64,000 bases of DNA from Alphaproteobacteria bacterium (GTDB lineage: Bacteria > Pseudomonadota > Alphaproteobacteria > RF32 > CAG-239): NCBI GenBank assembly GCA_015062285.1, contig SUUY01000005.1, forward strand, positions 1 through 64,000. The letters run 5' to 3'. This document shows positions 9,030-18,244 of the stretch, piece by piece; the first letter of the stretch is position 1; each line of letters starts with the position of its first letter. The notes under the pieces were generated by a model, which did not search any database, had not been told where the DNA came from, and was given only the letters and a program-made list of their open reading frames with translations. The translations under genes and the position numbers were made by a program.

Positions 9030-9788
9030 TTATTTTGAAATTAATTCTTCTATTTTATTAATATTTTCAGAAATATTTCTTTCTACACCGCCATTTTTCC
9101 ATTCAACACGACATTCACTAATACTTAATGTCATATCCTTATGAACAGATATTTTACCTTCAAAATCATTTTTTTCCGCCAATTTTGAAAGTTTGGGCGC
9201 TATTTCTGCAACCATATCAGGATGAAAACTAAATGACAAACAGCTCTCTTGTCGAAATTTAGCAAAATTATCACTCAAAAATGCTTCCACTTCCTTCTTG
9301 GCAACATCTTTTTCAATAGTAGGCAATATTTTGCATATTGCTTCTATTGCCACTTGCATGGCAGATTTTTCATTTTCTAAAAACATCTCTTTCTGCTCGT
9401 GCACCAATTCATACAAGCTTTTTTCTATATTTTCCAAAATCAGTTGCTGTTTTGATTGTATTTCACTCTCAGCAGCAGCAAAACCTTTTTCATACCCTTT
9501 TGCTTCTGCCGATGCAACGGCAACATCAATATCGTCTTGGCTGAATCGAAGATCATTCTCTTCCGCTATAATCTCTTGTTTTATATCTACATCATAATTT
9601 ATCTCTTCATTTACGTCTTCTTGCAAAACAGTCTCTTCCTCAACGTCATCAACCGGTTCGCAATCTGGCACAAGCTGAACATCATCTGAAATCGCCTGAG
9701 ATTCAACAACTTCATCTGCATCTATATCAATATCTTCTGTACATGGTATAACAAAATTATCGAACATAAATTTTTGATATTCAACCAC
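9030..9788 (-). CDS. fliH: FliH-like flagellar export protein
   Basis: 252 aa. Residues 1-95 are strongly acidic (many D and E). A helical segment with GYEKGFAAAESE follows, then an E/V-type globular C-terminus, the layout of FliH/SctL regulators of the FliI ATPase. It lies between fliG and fliN, the usual place for fliH in alphaproteobacteria (FlbE in Caulobacter). Sequence conservation in this family is low, so position carries much of the call. Confidence 0.8.
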   Translation of the reverse strand: MVEYQKFMFDNFVIPCTEDIDIDADEVVESQAISDDVQLVPDCEPVDDVEEETVLQEDVNEEINYDVDIKQEIIAEENDLRFSQDDIDVAVASAEAKGYEKGFAAAESEIQSKQQLILENIEKSLYELVHEQKEMFLENEKSAMQVAIEAICKILPTIEKDVAKKEVEAFLSDNFAKFRQESCLSFSFHPDMVAEIAPKLSKLAEKNDFEGKISVHKDMTLSISECRVEWKNGGVERNISENINKIEELISK

Positions 9789-9803
9789 TTAACTTTCCTC
9801 TAA

Positions 9804-10826
9804 TTAATAAATAAGCTCATCACTATCTTTACCTTCACTAACAACAATCTCACCATTGCTAGCTAAATCCTTAGTTGCAGAAACAATATATTGCTGTGCC
9901 TCTTCAACATCACGCAGACGAACTGGCCCCATCGCATCCATATCCTCTTTAATAATTTTTCCGGCACGAGTAGACATATTGTTAAAGAACAACTCTTTTA
10001 TTGTATCTGAAGCTCCCTTCAATGCAATTGCCAATTTATCTTTATCAATATTACGCAACAATACCTGAATACCCTGATTGTCAACTCTAATCATATCTTC
10101 AAACGTAAACATCAAAGATTTAACTCTATCTGCACTTTCTCTGTTTCGTTCTTCTAAAGCTTCCATAAATTTAGCCTCTGTACTACGATCTAACGAGTTA
10201 AAAATATCGGCAATTAACTCATGAGAATCTCTACGGGTAGATTTTGACAAATTGCTCATAAATTCTTTTCGCAATGTCTTTTCTAAACCGTCTAAAACTT
10301 CTTTTTGCACGGATTCCATGCGCAACATACGCATAACAATTTCCATTGCAAAATTCTCTGGAAACAGGGCAATAACTTTTGCCGCATGCTCTGCTTTAAT
10401 TTTTGAAAGAATAACTGCAATTGTCTGTGGATATTCATTTTTAAGATAGTTAGCCAAAACGTGCTCATTAACATTACCAAGTTTATCCCACATTGTTCTT
10501 CCGGCAGGACCTCTTATTTCTTCCATAATTACAGATACTCTGTCCTTATCTAAAGCCTTTGCCAAAAGGCGCTCTGTGCTTTCATATGTACCGATTAAAT
10601 TGTCCGTATTTGATATCCGATCATTAAATTCCAAAACCAATTGCTCGACAACATTAGAATTGACCTTACCCAAACTGGCCATAATTACAGACAATTCTTT
10701 GATTTCTTCATCATCCATCATCGAAAACAAAGCTGAAGATCTTTCCTCGTCCAAAGACAACATTAAAACCGCTGCTTTTTGCTGTCCGGACAACACATTA
10801 TAATCATCAATCACGTTTTGCTTCAT
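9804..10826 (-). CDS. fliG: FliG, flagellar motor switch protein
   Basis: 340 aa, the family length. The middle domain carries EYPQT (variant of the EHPQT FliM-binding motif) at about residue 130. The C-terminal torque domain includes LIADIFN, FEDMIRVDNQGIQVLLR and NMSTRAG. FliG links the MS ring to the C-ring and meets the MotA stator. It lies 16 bases after fliF. Confidence 0.96.
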   Translation of the reverse strand: MKQNVIDDYNVLSGQQKAAVLMLSLDEERSSALFSMMDDEEIKELSVIMASLGKVNSNVVEQLVLEFNDRISNTDNLIGTYESTERLLAKALDKDRVSVIMEEIRGPAGRTMWDKLGNVNEHVLANYLKNEYPQTIAVILSKIKAEHAAKVIALFPENFAMEIVMRMLRMESVQKEVLDGLEKTLRKEFMSNLSKSTRRDSHELIADIFNSLDRSTEAKFMEALEERNRESADRVKSLMFTFEDMIRVDNQGIQVLLRNIDKDKLAIALKGASDTIKELFFNNMSTRAGKIIKEDMDAMGPVRLRDVEEAQQYIVSATKDLASNGEIVVSEGKDSDELIY

Positions 10827-10842
10827 GTTTCTCTACTCTACA

Positions 10843-12459
10843 CTAATCATTATTATATAACCAAGATTTTATCACATTAACGGCAGATTCCGGATTCTTC
10901 TCTACCAAGTTATTAAGTTTCTTCAATGAAGATACCTTCACTCTGCCATCAACCTTATTAAGATTAATAAGTTCTTCTGTTCCATCATCGTCATCATTCA
11001 AGAAGTTTGATAACAACAAATTGTCTTCAGATGTATTTTTAGCAAGTAGTCTTTCTGCTGCCACAGCCGCCGTAGGCTCAAAAGCATTATTGATAAGTGG
11101 GCGAATTACTAACAAAATAACCAATATCGCCACTATTGCAACACCCAGACCTTCAGCAACACGCAAAATTTCAGATTTTGTAAAGCCCATATAAAGAATT
11201 TCTTGAGCTTCTGCTGATTGGTCAGCAAACGAAGCAAATCGCAGATTCTCAACTTCAACCAAATCACCTCGATTCGCATCATATCCGACAGCAGATTTAA
11301 CCAATGCGGTAATCTGCTCCATCTCTTCTTCCGTACGAGGACGATACTCTAATTCTCCTTTATCATTTTTCTCATAAACACCATCAACCATCACCGCTAC
11401 GGTCAAACGTTTTAATGTACCGGTGTTTTTAATTTTATTACGAATAATTTTCGATATCTCATAATTTATAGTTTCTTCTACTTTAGATTTTTGTTCAAAC
11501 AAACCACCATCAGAAGTAACACTGTCACCATTAGGAATATTTTGAGCAACCGTAACCGGTGTAGATTTTTCACCCGATGTACCCTGCTCGCTTACCGTAG
11601 CCTGAGATCGAACGACTTGACTGTCAGGATCATATATTTCTTCATTAGTTATAACTTCATCAAAATCCATTTCTATTGTGACTTGAGCCTGAGCTCTTCC
11701 TTCACCTACAGTTTTTTGTAATAAGTTTTCTACCTTGGCTGCCAGTTTACGCTCTTGTTCCAAACGCATTATCTCATTGTTATTGTTTTTTTGAGCAACA
11801 CTTTCCTCTTCTCCGTCTCTGGTCAAAAGATTGCCGGCAGTATCAACTATTGAAACATTTTTTACATCAAGCTTAGGCACTGCGGCAGCTACAAGTTTTT
11901 GTATCGACTGTACTGCCGACATATCTAAATTACCATTGGCTGTTTTAATTACAACTGAAGCCGTTGGCACTTGTTCTTCACGAGAAAACATCTCTCTTTT
12001 AGGCATAACCAAATGAACACGAGCTGATTTTATATTATCAACAGAACGTATAGTTCTTGCTAATTCGCCTTCTAATGCTCTGATAAGATTAATATTTTGT
12101 ACAAAATTGGTGGAGCCTAATGCATCTGTATTATCAAAAACCTCATATCCGACATTTGAACCCTTTGAGGCCAGAGCCAACTCGGCTGTGTTAACACGCA
12201 TACGATTAACGTCATCAACCGGAACCTTAATCTCAGTACCATTTTTAACAAGTTTATACTTAACTCCCTCAGTTTCCAAGCGAGATACTATCTGCTTAGC
12301 ATCTTCTAGTTCCAAATCTGTGTACAAAACCCCATATTCTGTAGAGTTCATCTGCACACCAAGATACACAAAGAAACTGATTAAAAACACGATAATAGCC
12401 GCAATGGAAACTAAACGCCCCGACGACATATTCTTTATAGTCTGAAATATATTATTCAC
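10843..12459 (-). CDS. fliF: FliF, MS-ring protein
   Basis: About 538 aa from the GTG start at 12459. I prefer this to the TTG at 12471 because GGGGA lies five bases ahead of the GTG, and the TTG itself is part of that ribosome site. Transmembrane helices lie near the N-terminus (VSIAAIIVFLISFFVYLGV) and near the C-terminus (VAIVAILVILLVIRPLI), with a large periplasmic YscJ/FliF region between. The C-terminal tail binds FliG. It is the first gene of the long flagellar operon. Its start overlaps a GGGG hairpin (12461-12474). Confidence 0.95.
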   Translation of the reverse strand: MNNIFQTIKNMSSGRLVSIAAIIVFLISFFVYLGVQMNSTEYGVLYTDLELEDAKQIVSRLETEGVKYKLVKNGTEIKVPVDDVNRMRVNTAELALASKGSNVGYEVFDNTDALGSTNFVQNINLIRALEGELARTIRSVDNIKSARVHLVMPKREMFSREEQVPTASVVIKTANGNLDMSAVQSIQKLVAAAVPKLDVKNVSIVDTAGNLLTRDGEEESVAQKNNNNEIMRLEQERKLAAKVENLLQKTVGEGRAQAQVTIEMDFDEVITNEEIYDPDSQVVRSQATVSEQGTSGEKSTPVTVAQNIPNGDSVTSDGGLFEQKSKVEETINYEISKIIRNKIKNTGTLKRLTVAVMVDGVYEKNDKGELEYRPRTEEEMEQITALVKSAVGYDANRGDLVEVENLRFASFADQSAEAQEILYMGFTKSEILRVAEGLGVAIVAILVILLVIRPLINNAFEPTAAVAAERLLAKNTSEDNLLLSNFLNDDDDGTEELINLNKVDGRVKVSSLKKLNNLVEKNPESAVNVIKSWLYNND

Positions 12460-12460
12460 T

Positions 12461-12474
12461 AGATTCCCCAATCT
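12461..12474 (-). promoter_or_regulatory. fliF ribosome site inside a GGGG-loop hairpin
   Basis: On the mRNA the sequence AGAUUGGGGAAUCU is a perfect 5-bp stem with GGGG as the loop. The loop is the Shine-Dalgarno for the GTG start of fliF. Eleven bases (AGAUUGGGGAA) are complementary to the loop of the candidate sRNA at 34373-34384. Confidence 0.5.
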
Positions 12475-12500
12475 ATTAACAAATACCCACCAACAAGGTA

Positions 12501-12516
12501 GGCAAAAATTTCCCCA
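12501..12516 (-). promoter_or_regulatory. Possible weak -24/-12 promoter for fliF operon
   Basis: The minus strand reads TGGGGAAATTTTTGCC, which keeps GG-N10-GC spacing of sigma-54 promoters but lacks the CAC part. It could instead be a second GGGGA leader element. Weaker than the sites at 17498 and 37660. Confidence 0.25.
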
Positions 12517-12589
12517 TTTATTTATGGTTTAACTGAAAAAATTAATTAAGTGAAATATATAAATCAAAATATCAACAGAAATAACAAAT

Positions 12590-12623
12590 CGGCTTTTCAA
12601 CCACATTCTTGATTAAAAAGCCG
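12590..12623 (-). terminator. Hairpin after flgE
   Basis: The arms CGGCTTTT (12590-12597) and AAAAGCCG (12616-12623) are followed on the minus strand by a moderately T-rich run. It is probably the end of the fliK-flgD-flgE transcript. The gap 12472-12658 holds nothing else except the fliF leader. Confidence 0.5.
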
Positions 12624-12658
12624 ACGTTTTAGGAAAAAAACTTATTCTAAAGCTAAAA

Positions 12659-14923
12659 TTACACCATTCTGGTCAACTCATCTAGCATTTCATCTGCTGT
12701 TGTAATAATTTTTGTAGAAGCAGAATATGCACGTTGAGTAACTATCATATTTGAAAATTCAGTGGCCAAATCTACGGTAGACTGCTCTAAAGAGTTAGAA
12801 GCAATTGTTCCGGCACCATGGGTATTTGGTTGTTTCAACAATGCCTGACCGGAATAGTCTGTTTCCATCCATGCATTACCACTGATAGCTGTCATACCAT
12901 TAGGATTAGAAAATGTTGCCAAAGGCAAAATAGCAATCGGACGTGTCTCGCCATTGTCATAAAGCGCCGTTACAACACCATTTTCATCAACGCTAACTCC
13001 GGCATAACTACCAAACTTTGCACCATCTTGAGTAATATAGTTTGTAGTAAAATCACCTGACAAACTGGTCAAACCGTCATTTGTTCCCACATTACCCATT
13101 TGTAAAGATATTGTTGTACCTTCGCCATAATCACCATTCATATTTTCAGCGCCATTTGCCCAAATAACCGACATGGAATTTACAAAGAAAGTTTGCGGTG
13201 TACCGTCCGAATTAAACTTAACAGCCGGAACTATCGCACCACTTATAACATCAGTATTATTAACATTAAAACTGTTTTTCAATGTTACGGCATTTTTTGC
13301 AAGATCAACAAATGTTGATGCTGTACCGTTTCGTCCCATTCCTTTAATAAGTCCGGAAAGACCCGTCAGAACACCTCCATTATTAGTAAAATCTAATTCA
13401 ATATCAGAACCTGTAGAAGTCGGAATAAATTGCACAGAAGTACCACTTACTGAAACACGCTCAGGCTCGGAAATATTTGCCTTAATTGCATTAACTACAC
13501 TGCTTGCTAATTCTGTCGGATTAACAACGCCTCCGTCCAATGCTTCACTAATATTAATTTTAGTACTGTCTGCCGGATTTGGTGCTGTATCTACAAATGT
13601 ATACGTAACACCTGCAACCATAAATGTTTTACCGAGATAATTTGCCGGATCTGTATCAACAAAGCTAATATTAGCAACATTTTTAATTTCATCATCAATA
13701 GCTTCAACTCTAAAGATACCGGTTGGAATCCCACTTTCATCTGGGTTTGATGCAGACTGAATACAAGCCAATGTTCTGCTGGCGTTAATTGCTAAAGCAC
13801 CGCCTCCGATCGACTGCTCAATTCCTATTTTATTGGCATTGGCCGTAAAACGAGAAGCTCCAGGCATAACGCTTTGAATCACATTAACAAATCTATTTGT
13901 TAAATCTGTTGTTGATATGATACCTGTAGATATATCAACTGCAATATGCTTTGTACCGTTTGTAGTGCCAACACCGGCAGGATCTTTTGTAAACTCAAAA
14001 TAAAATGTTTGTCCGGTTTGTTCATCTGTAATAGAAATTACAGATCCGGTATCAGGAATAGTAGAGAACTCCATTTGTCCTGCTGCATAATAAACATCAG
14101 GCGAAGTATCTTTAACACTTTCTTGCGTACCCATCAAAGTAACCGAAGCCGCACCTGTCGGTATAGATGACCCCATACCCCAGCTGTTTGAAGTTTCCTT
14201 AGTATATGTAAGATTCAAATTACTTGCATTTCCCAAACTGTCATAAATCAAAGCACTAACCGAATGACGACCGCCGGCACTTCCATTCGCAGCACTATAA
14301 ATTGGATCACCCGATGGTAAATTCGCACCAAAACTAATTTGCTGAGTAGATGCGGCAGAACCGCCAATCGTAGAAAGATTTATACCTTTTAAGTTTCTTG
14401 AATCTACAATATTATCATTAATATAAACAGTATTACCTTGAGCATCATAATAAGCCTTCATATAGTTAATACCATTATAATTAACAACAGTCGCATTCTG
14501 ATTTCCATCCCAAGGAAGCAAAGACCATCCTTGCAAATAAAAACCGCTACTGTTCTTCAAATATCCTTGATTATCAATATCAAAATCACCGGCACGTGTA
14601 TATGCCCATGTATCACTGGCTCCCGGATTTGCTGCCGTATTAACAACAAAATAACCATTTCCGCTGACAGCCAATGCGGTACTGGAAGAATTCGAAGCCA
14701 ATAATCCTTGTACATTTACGGATTGTTTCGTAACCGGTTGAACACCACCGGGAGAATAGTAATTACTTGATGTTTGTTTTGTTACCAAAGTAGAAAAACT
14801 AACACCTGTATTTTTATAACCCACGGTATTTACGTTGGAAATATTATCGGAAATAGCACCCATTGCTGTAGATTGGGCGGCTAATCCTGAAATACCCGAC
14901 TGCATTGCACCAAATATACTCAT
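12659..14923 (-). CDS. flgE: FlgE, flagellar hook protein
   Basis: 754 aa. The N-terminus (SGISGLAAQSTAMGAISDNI, then NVNTVGYKN) and C-terminus (EFSNMIVTQRAYSASTKIIT) are the conserved coiled-coil ends of axial proteins. Roughly 300 extra residues in the middle compared with the enterobacterial hook are typical of long alphaproteobacterial hooks. A good AGGAG precedes the ATG. It is the last gene of the fliK-flgD-flgE unit, expected to be sigma-54 and FlbD dependent. Confidence 0.95.
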   Translation of the reverse strand: MSIFGAMQSGISGLAAQSTAMGAISDNISNVNTVGYKNTGVSFSTLVTKQTSSNYYSPGGVQPVTKQSVNVQGLLASNSSSTALAVSGNGYFVVNTAANPGASDTWAYTRAGDFDIDNQGYLKNSSGFYLQGWSLLPWDGNQNATVVNYNGINYMKAYYDAQGNTVYINDNIVDSRNLKGINLSTIGGSAASTQQISFGANLPSGDPIYSAANGSAGGRHSVSALIYDSLGNASNLNLTYTKETSNSWGMGSSIPTGAASVTLMGTQESVKDTSPDVYYAAGQMEFSTIPDTGSVISITDEQTGQTFYFEFTKDPAGVGTTNGTKHIAVDISTGIISTTDLTNRFVNVIQSVMPGASRFTANANKIGIEQSIGGGALAINASRTLACIQSASNPDESGIPTGIFRVEAIDDEIKNVANISFVDTDPANYLGKTFMVAGVTYTFVDTAPNPADSTKINISEALDGGVVNPTELASSVVNAIKANISEPERVSVSGTSVQFIPTSTGSDIELDFTNNGGVLTGLSGLIKGMGRNGTASTFVDLAKNAVTLKNSFNVNNTDVISGAIVPAVKFNSDGTPQTFFVNSMSVIWANGAENMNGDYGEGTTISLQMGNVGTNDGLTSLSGDFTTNYITQDGAKFGSYAGVSVDENGVVTALYDNGETRPIAILPLATFSNPNGMTAISGNAWMETDYSGQALLKQPNTHGAGTIASNSLEQSTVDLATEFSNMIVTQRAYSASTKIITTADEMLDELTRMV

Positions 14924-14948
14924 TTTTTTTCTCCTAAAACTTCAATAA

Positions 14949-15719
14949 TTATACGGTTTGAGTAATCTTATCTTCGGTATCAACATTCTCATTCTGAGAA
15001 TTATCAACATCACCGGCATTACCCGAACCGGTATTTTTATTAAAATAATCATCATCACGCATTGTGAGGATATCGCTCAGACTTGCGGTTACGGCATCAC
15101 CCAAGCCTATGTAAACATTATTATCGTCACTGGCCACTCCGGAAACTCGACCAAATACTGTTGTTGTAACTGTAGCCGAGGCTTCTCCGCCGTTTACTTT
15201 CGGACTAACAATAATTTGATATGCACCATCTTTCAGCTGAATTCCATTAGTGTCTTTTCCATCCCATGTAAATTCATGAGTTCCTGAAGAAATATTGCCA
15301 TCTGTAGTATAAACAACTTTTCCCGACATATCTTTTATCATTATGGTTGTAGACGCTACCTCCTTATTTAGTGTATACGTCGCCTTAGCTACACCATTTT
15401 CCAATGGCATAACATCACCCATTACCTGAGCTGTCTTGCCAATATAAGAAACAGCTTGTGCACCTAAATTAGAAACATTAAGTGCCAACAGAGTATCAAG
15501 TTTTGAATTGGTCTGAATTGCTTGTTCAACACTTGAATATTGCACCAACTGATTAGTAAACTCTGCCGTATCCATCGGATCCAACGGATCTTGATATTTG
15601 AGTTGAGTTGTAAGCAAAGTCAAAAAAGTATTCATATCTGCCGACAGTGTTTGACTGCTGGCATTTGTTGTAACAGTTCCGGTCTGAACTGTATTTGTTA
15701 GAGCACTAATATTTGTCAT
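14949..15719 (-). CDS. flgD: FlgD, hook cap protein
   Basis: 256 aa. The N-terminal signature (MNTFLTLLTTQLKYQDPLDP, then TAEFTNQLVQYSSVEQAI) is diagnostic of FlgD. The middle contains the FlgD Ig-like/tudor part (WDGKDTNGIQLKDGAYQI). It caps the growing hook and needs type III export. It lies between fliK and flgE. Confidence 0.95.
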   Translation of the reverse strand: MTNISALTNTVQTGTVTTNASSQTLSADMNTFLTLLTTQLKYQDPLDPMDTAEFTNQLVQYSSVEQAIQTNSKLDTLLALNVSNLGAQAVSYIGKTAQVMGDVMPLENGVAKATYTLNKEVASTTIMIKDMSGKVVYTTDGNISSGTHEFTWDGKDTNGIQLKDGAYQIIVSPKVNGGEASATVTTTVFGRVSGVASDDNNVYIGLGDAVTASLSDILTMRDDDYFNKNTGSGNAGDVDNSQNENVDTEDKITQTV

Positions 15720-15739
15720 GTCAGTTCTCCCTTATAGTC

Positions 15740-17461
15740 CTAAACCTTAATATTCAAACCTTGTGCCATATCCCAAACTTGAGAATTATCATTTTCGGCC
15801 CAAGTATTTTCCTGTTCTTGTTCTAAAGCAGACCCAATAAAGCTTCTAAGCTTTGCATTTTGATCTTGCTCATTTTCATTTTGCCCATTTTGAAAGCTAA
15901 ATGTAAATGAATCATCATCTGTTTTAAAACCGGCATCATTAAAAGCTTTTTCTAAGTCTTGAACTTCGTTACGTAAAATTTCTATTGTTTCCGGACGAGA
16001 TGCCGTAATATGAGCTTGCAATTTTCCATCTTTCGAAATTTGCATTTTGATTTCAATATTACCTAAATCTTCGGGTTTTAATCTCACATCAATCTTATCG
16101 ACACCTTTCACAGCTGATTTAGTAATATTAACCTTTACTTGCTCAATAACATCTTTGCTCAAACCTTTATACACATCTCTATTATTCGCTTCAAAGCTGC
16201 GAGTTGAATTACCTATTCTGTTTTCAGTGGCCAAAGAAGGAGCATTCAACACATCGGAATGGCTACCGGCAACAGAACCTATACTTTCAACAGATGCAGA
16301 TTGCATTACATAATCATCTGAAGCCAATGATGGTCCTTGCATCATTACCGCTGCCGGAGATTGATTTTGTACAATTCCATTATTCGCATTCATTGCAATA
16401 TTAGGCTTTGTAGCTTCACTTGTCGTTGCACCAGCTTGTTCGACAACCTCAGAATCAATCTCTGCCATCAAAACAGCGTCTTCTAAAACCATTTTATTGA
16501 CAATCAGATCTTTATCCGCAACGTAGGAATTTTTTTCCTCTTTGACATCAACCTTAATCTCGACCTTATCCGTTATTCTTTCGTTTAATATTTTGGCTTG
16601 CTCGACAAAAACTTCATCAATGTCAGCTAAAGAAGATTGCGCTAAAACATCAGCACCTTCATGTTCAAAACTAAGTTCTCGCTTATCATAATCAACTACT
16701 TCCAAAGGCTGCAATTCTGCAACAAAACCTTCATTAATCGTATTAAACGCAAACAAATTTTCTGTATTTGAAGCCTGCATAATTTTTGCAACAAAATCTT
16801 CCCCTGAAACTTGTATAATTTCACCACTTGTTTCATCAAACACATTTAAAACAGGTTGCTTAATCATATCTGTTAAATTTACATCTTGCGGAAAAACAAG
16901 CTTTCCATCAGATAAAACAACAACCGCAACATCAGAATTTACCAAAACATCAACTGCAGTTTTATCTAAATTTTTAAATTGCAACTTATCTGCAGGCATT
17001 AAAAACAATTCTTTATTTTTCTCAAAAACATCGCTATTTTCTATAGCAACATCAATTTCCGATTTGTTCTCCGAAACAGTATTTTTTACATCTGCAACGA
17101 CATTATTTTCAAAAGACTGAGCATCCTTAGATTGTTTCACATTAACATCGCTATGCTCTTCATTATTTTGAATGGCAACATTGTTTTCCGGATTTTCTTT
17201 TAGTTTTTTTTGTTTTTTAATATCCTTTTTAGGCTCATCTGCAGATACTTCGTCCTCAACCTCTTTCGGCTTTGTTGTTTTTTCTTTTATATTGCTCTCA
17301 ACAGGATTTAGATTATCTTTTCCGGAAATAATAGCATCTGTCGTTTGTCCTATCAAACTGGCAAATCCCCCCCCTAAACTCTGTCCGGAAACAGCTCCAG
17401 CTACAACTTTACTAAACAACGCTTGTACTGTATTTGCTGTATTAATATCTTTAACTTCCAT
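15740..17461 (-). CDS. fliK: FliK, hook-length control protein
   Basis: 573 aa. It has a long acidic, low-complexity N-terminal ruler and a C-terminal Flg_hook domain (VDKIDVRLKPEDLGNIEIKM, then KLQAHITASRPETIEILRNE). It measures hook length and switches FlhB specificity. It is the first gene after the sigma-54 promoter at 17498-17514, with AAGGATG ahead of ATG. Confidence 0.9.
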   Translation of the reverse strand: MEVKDINTANTVQALFSKVVAGAVSGQSLGGGFASLIGQTTDAIISGKDNLNPVESNIKEKTTKPKEVEDEVSADEPKKDIKKQKKLKENPENNVAIQNNEEHSDVNVKQSKDAQSFENNVVADVKNTVSENKSEIDVAIENSDVFEKNKELFLMPADKLQFKNLDKTAVDVLVNSDVAVVVLSDGKLVFPQDVNLTDMIKQPVLNVFDETSGEIIQVSGEDFVAKIMQASNTENLFAFNTINEGFVAELQPLEVVDYDKRELSFEHEGADVLAQSSLADIDEVFVEQAKILNERITDKVEIKVDVKEEKNSYVADKDLIVNKMVLEDAVLMAEIDSEVVEQAGATTSEATKPNIAMNANNGIVQNQSPAAVMMQGPSLASDDYVMQSASVESIGSVAGSHSDVLNAPSLATENRIGNSTRSFEANNRDVYKGLSKDVIEQVKVNITKSAVKGVDKIDVRLKPEDLGNIEIKMQISKDGKLQAHITASRPETIEILRNEVQDLEKAFNDAGFKTDDDSFTFSFQNGQNENEQDQNAKLRSFIGSALEQEQENTWAENDNSQVWDMAQGLNIKV

Positions 17462-17497
17462 GGTTGCATCCTTAAAAAAATTTACCTGAAGTTACAT

Positions 17498-17514
17498 ATG
17501 CAAAAAACGTGCCA
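17498..17514 (-). promoter_or_regulatory. Sigma-54 promoter for fliK-flgD-flgE
   Basis: The minus strand reads TGGCACGTTTTTTGCAT, matching the -24 (TGGCACG) and -12 (TTGCA) elements with correct spacing. It lies 37 bases before the fliK start. FlbD-binding sites should lie further upstream (17530-17650), which is very AT-rich; I could not define them. Confidence 0.9.
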
Positions 17515-17655
17515 CTTTTTAAAAATAGGTTTTATTCATAAAAAAACATAAAAATATCTTTAATTTCATTTTTTTATAAAAAACAGCAATTTTCATAGAA
17601 AAAATGATGATTTTTGCTTAAAAACACGTATTTTTATGTAAAAATTGCATATTTT

Positions 17656-17685
17656 TGTTGTCTAAAACAACAAATTATTATACTA
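17656..17685 (+). promoter_or_regulatory. Likely sigma-70 promoter for accB-accC
   Basis: TTGTTG (17656-17661) and TATACT (17680-17685) are 18 bases apart. TTGTTG also forms the left arm of a small inverted repeat with CAACAA. The start codon of accB lies 43 bases downstream. Confidence 0.5.
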
Positions 17686-17728
17686 ATATTAAAGAATAAA
17701 ATTTATAACCAAAGAAAGAGAGAAATTT

Positions 17729-18229
17729 ATGTCATCATCATTAGATACTAAAGTGATTGGCAAATTAGCCGAAATCCTTGATAAAAACAATTTAACAGGA
17801 ATTGAATATGAGGATGAAGGTTGCCACATAACTCTTAGTCGAAATTTTCAAGGAATTGCCACAACTGTTGCTGTTCCTAACATTCAAACTGTTTCACCGG
17901 TCGCTCCTATTGCCACACCTGATGTTTCAGCTACAACAAGCTCATCTTCCGAAACAGTAACCACAAATAATATTACCGATGACTATTCCAACAATCCGAA
18001 CACAATAAAATCACCTATGGTTGGTGTTGTATATTTATCACCTGACCCCAATTCACCAAACTATGTGAAGCCCGGTGATAGCGTTAAAGAAGGTGATATT
18101 GTGTGCCTTATCGAAGCAATGAAAACATTTAACCCTGTTAAAGCTCACAAAAGCGGAACCGTATCAAAAATATTAGTAGAAGGCGGTGACCCTGTTGAAT
18201 ATGGTGAACCATTAGTTGTGATTGAATAA
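17729..18229 (+). CDS. accB: Biotin carboxyl carrier protein of acetyl-CoA carboxylase
   Basis: 166 aa. A Thr/Ser/Pro-rich linker separates the N-terminal part from the biotinyl domain (about 90-166). The biotin lysine is in EAMKTFNPV, the alphaproteobacterial form of EAMKM. It carries CO2 between AccC and AccAD in the first step of fatty acid synthesis. AGAAAGAGAG precedes the ATG. It is followed 15 bases later by accC. Confidence 0.97.
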   Translation: MSSSLDTKVIGKLAEILDKNNLTGIEYEDEGCHITLSRNFQGIATTVAVPNIQTVSPVAPIATPDVSATTSSSSETVTTNNITDDYSNNPNTIKSPMVGVVYLSPDPNSPNYVKPGDSVKEGDIVCLIEAMKTFNPVKAHKSGTVSKILVEGGDPVEYGEPLVVIE

Positions 18230-18244
18230 TTATAGGATTGTTCT

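Noticed and set aside
12520..12560. CtrA box (TTAA-N7-TTAA) before fliF
   Set aside because: The two TTAA half-sites are separated by 9 bases, not 7.
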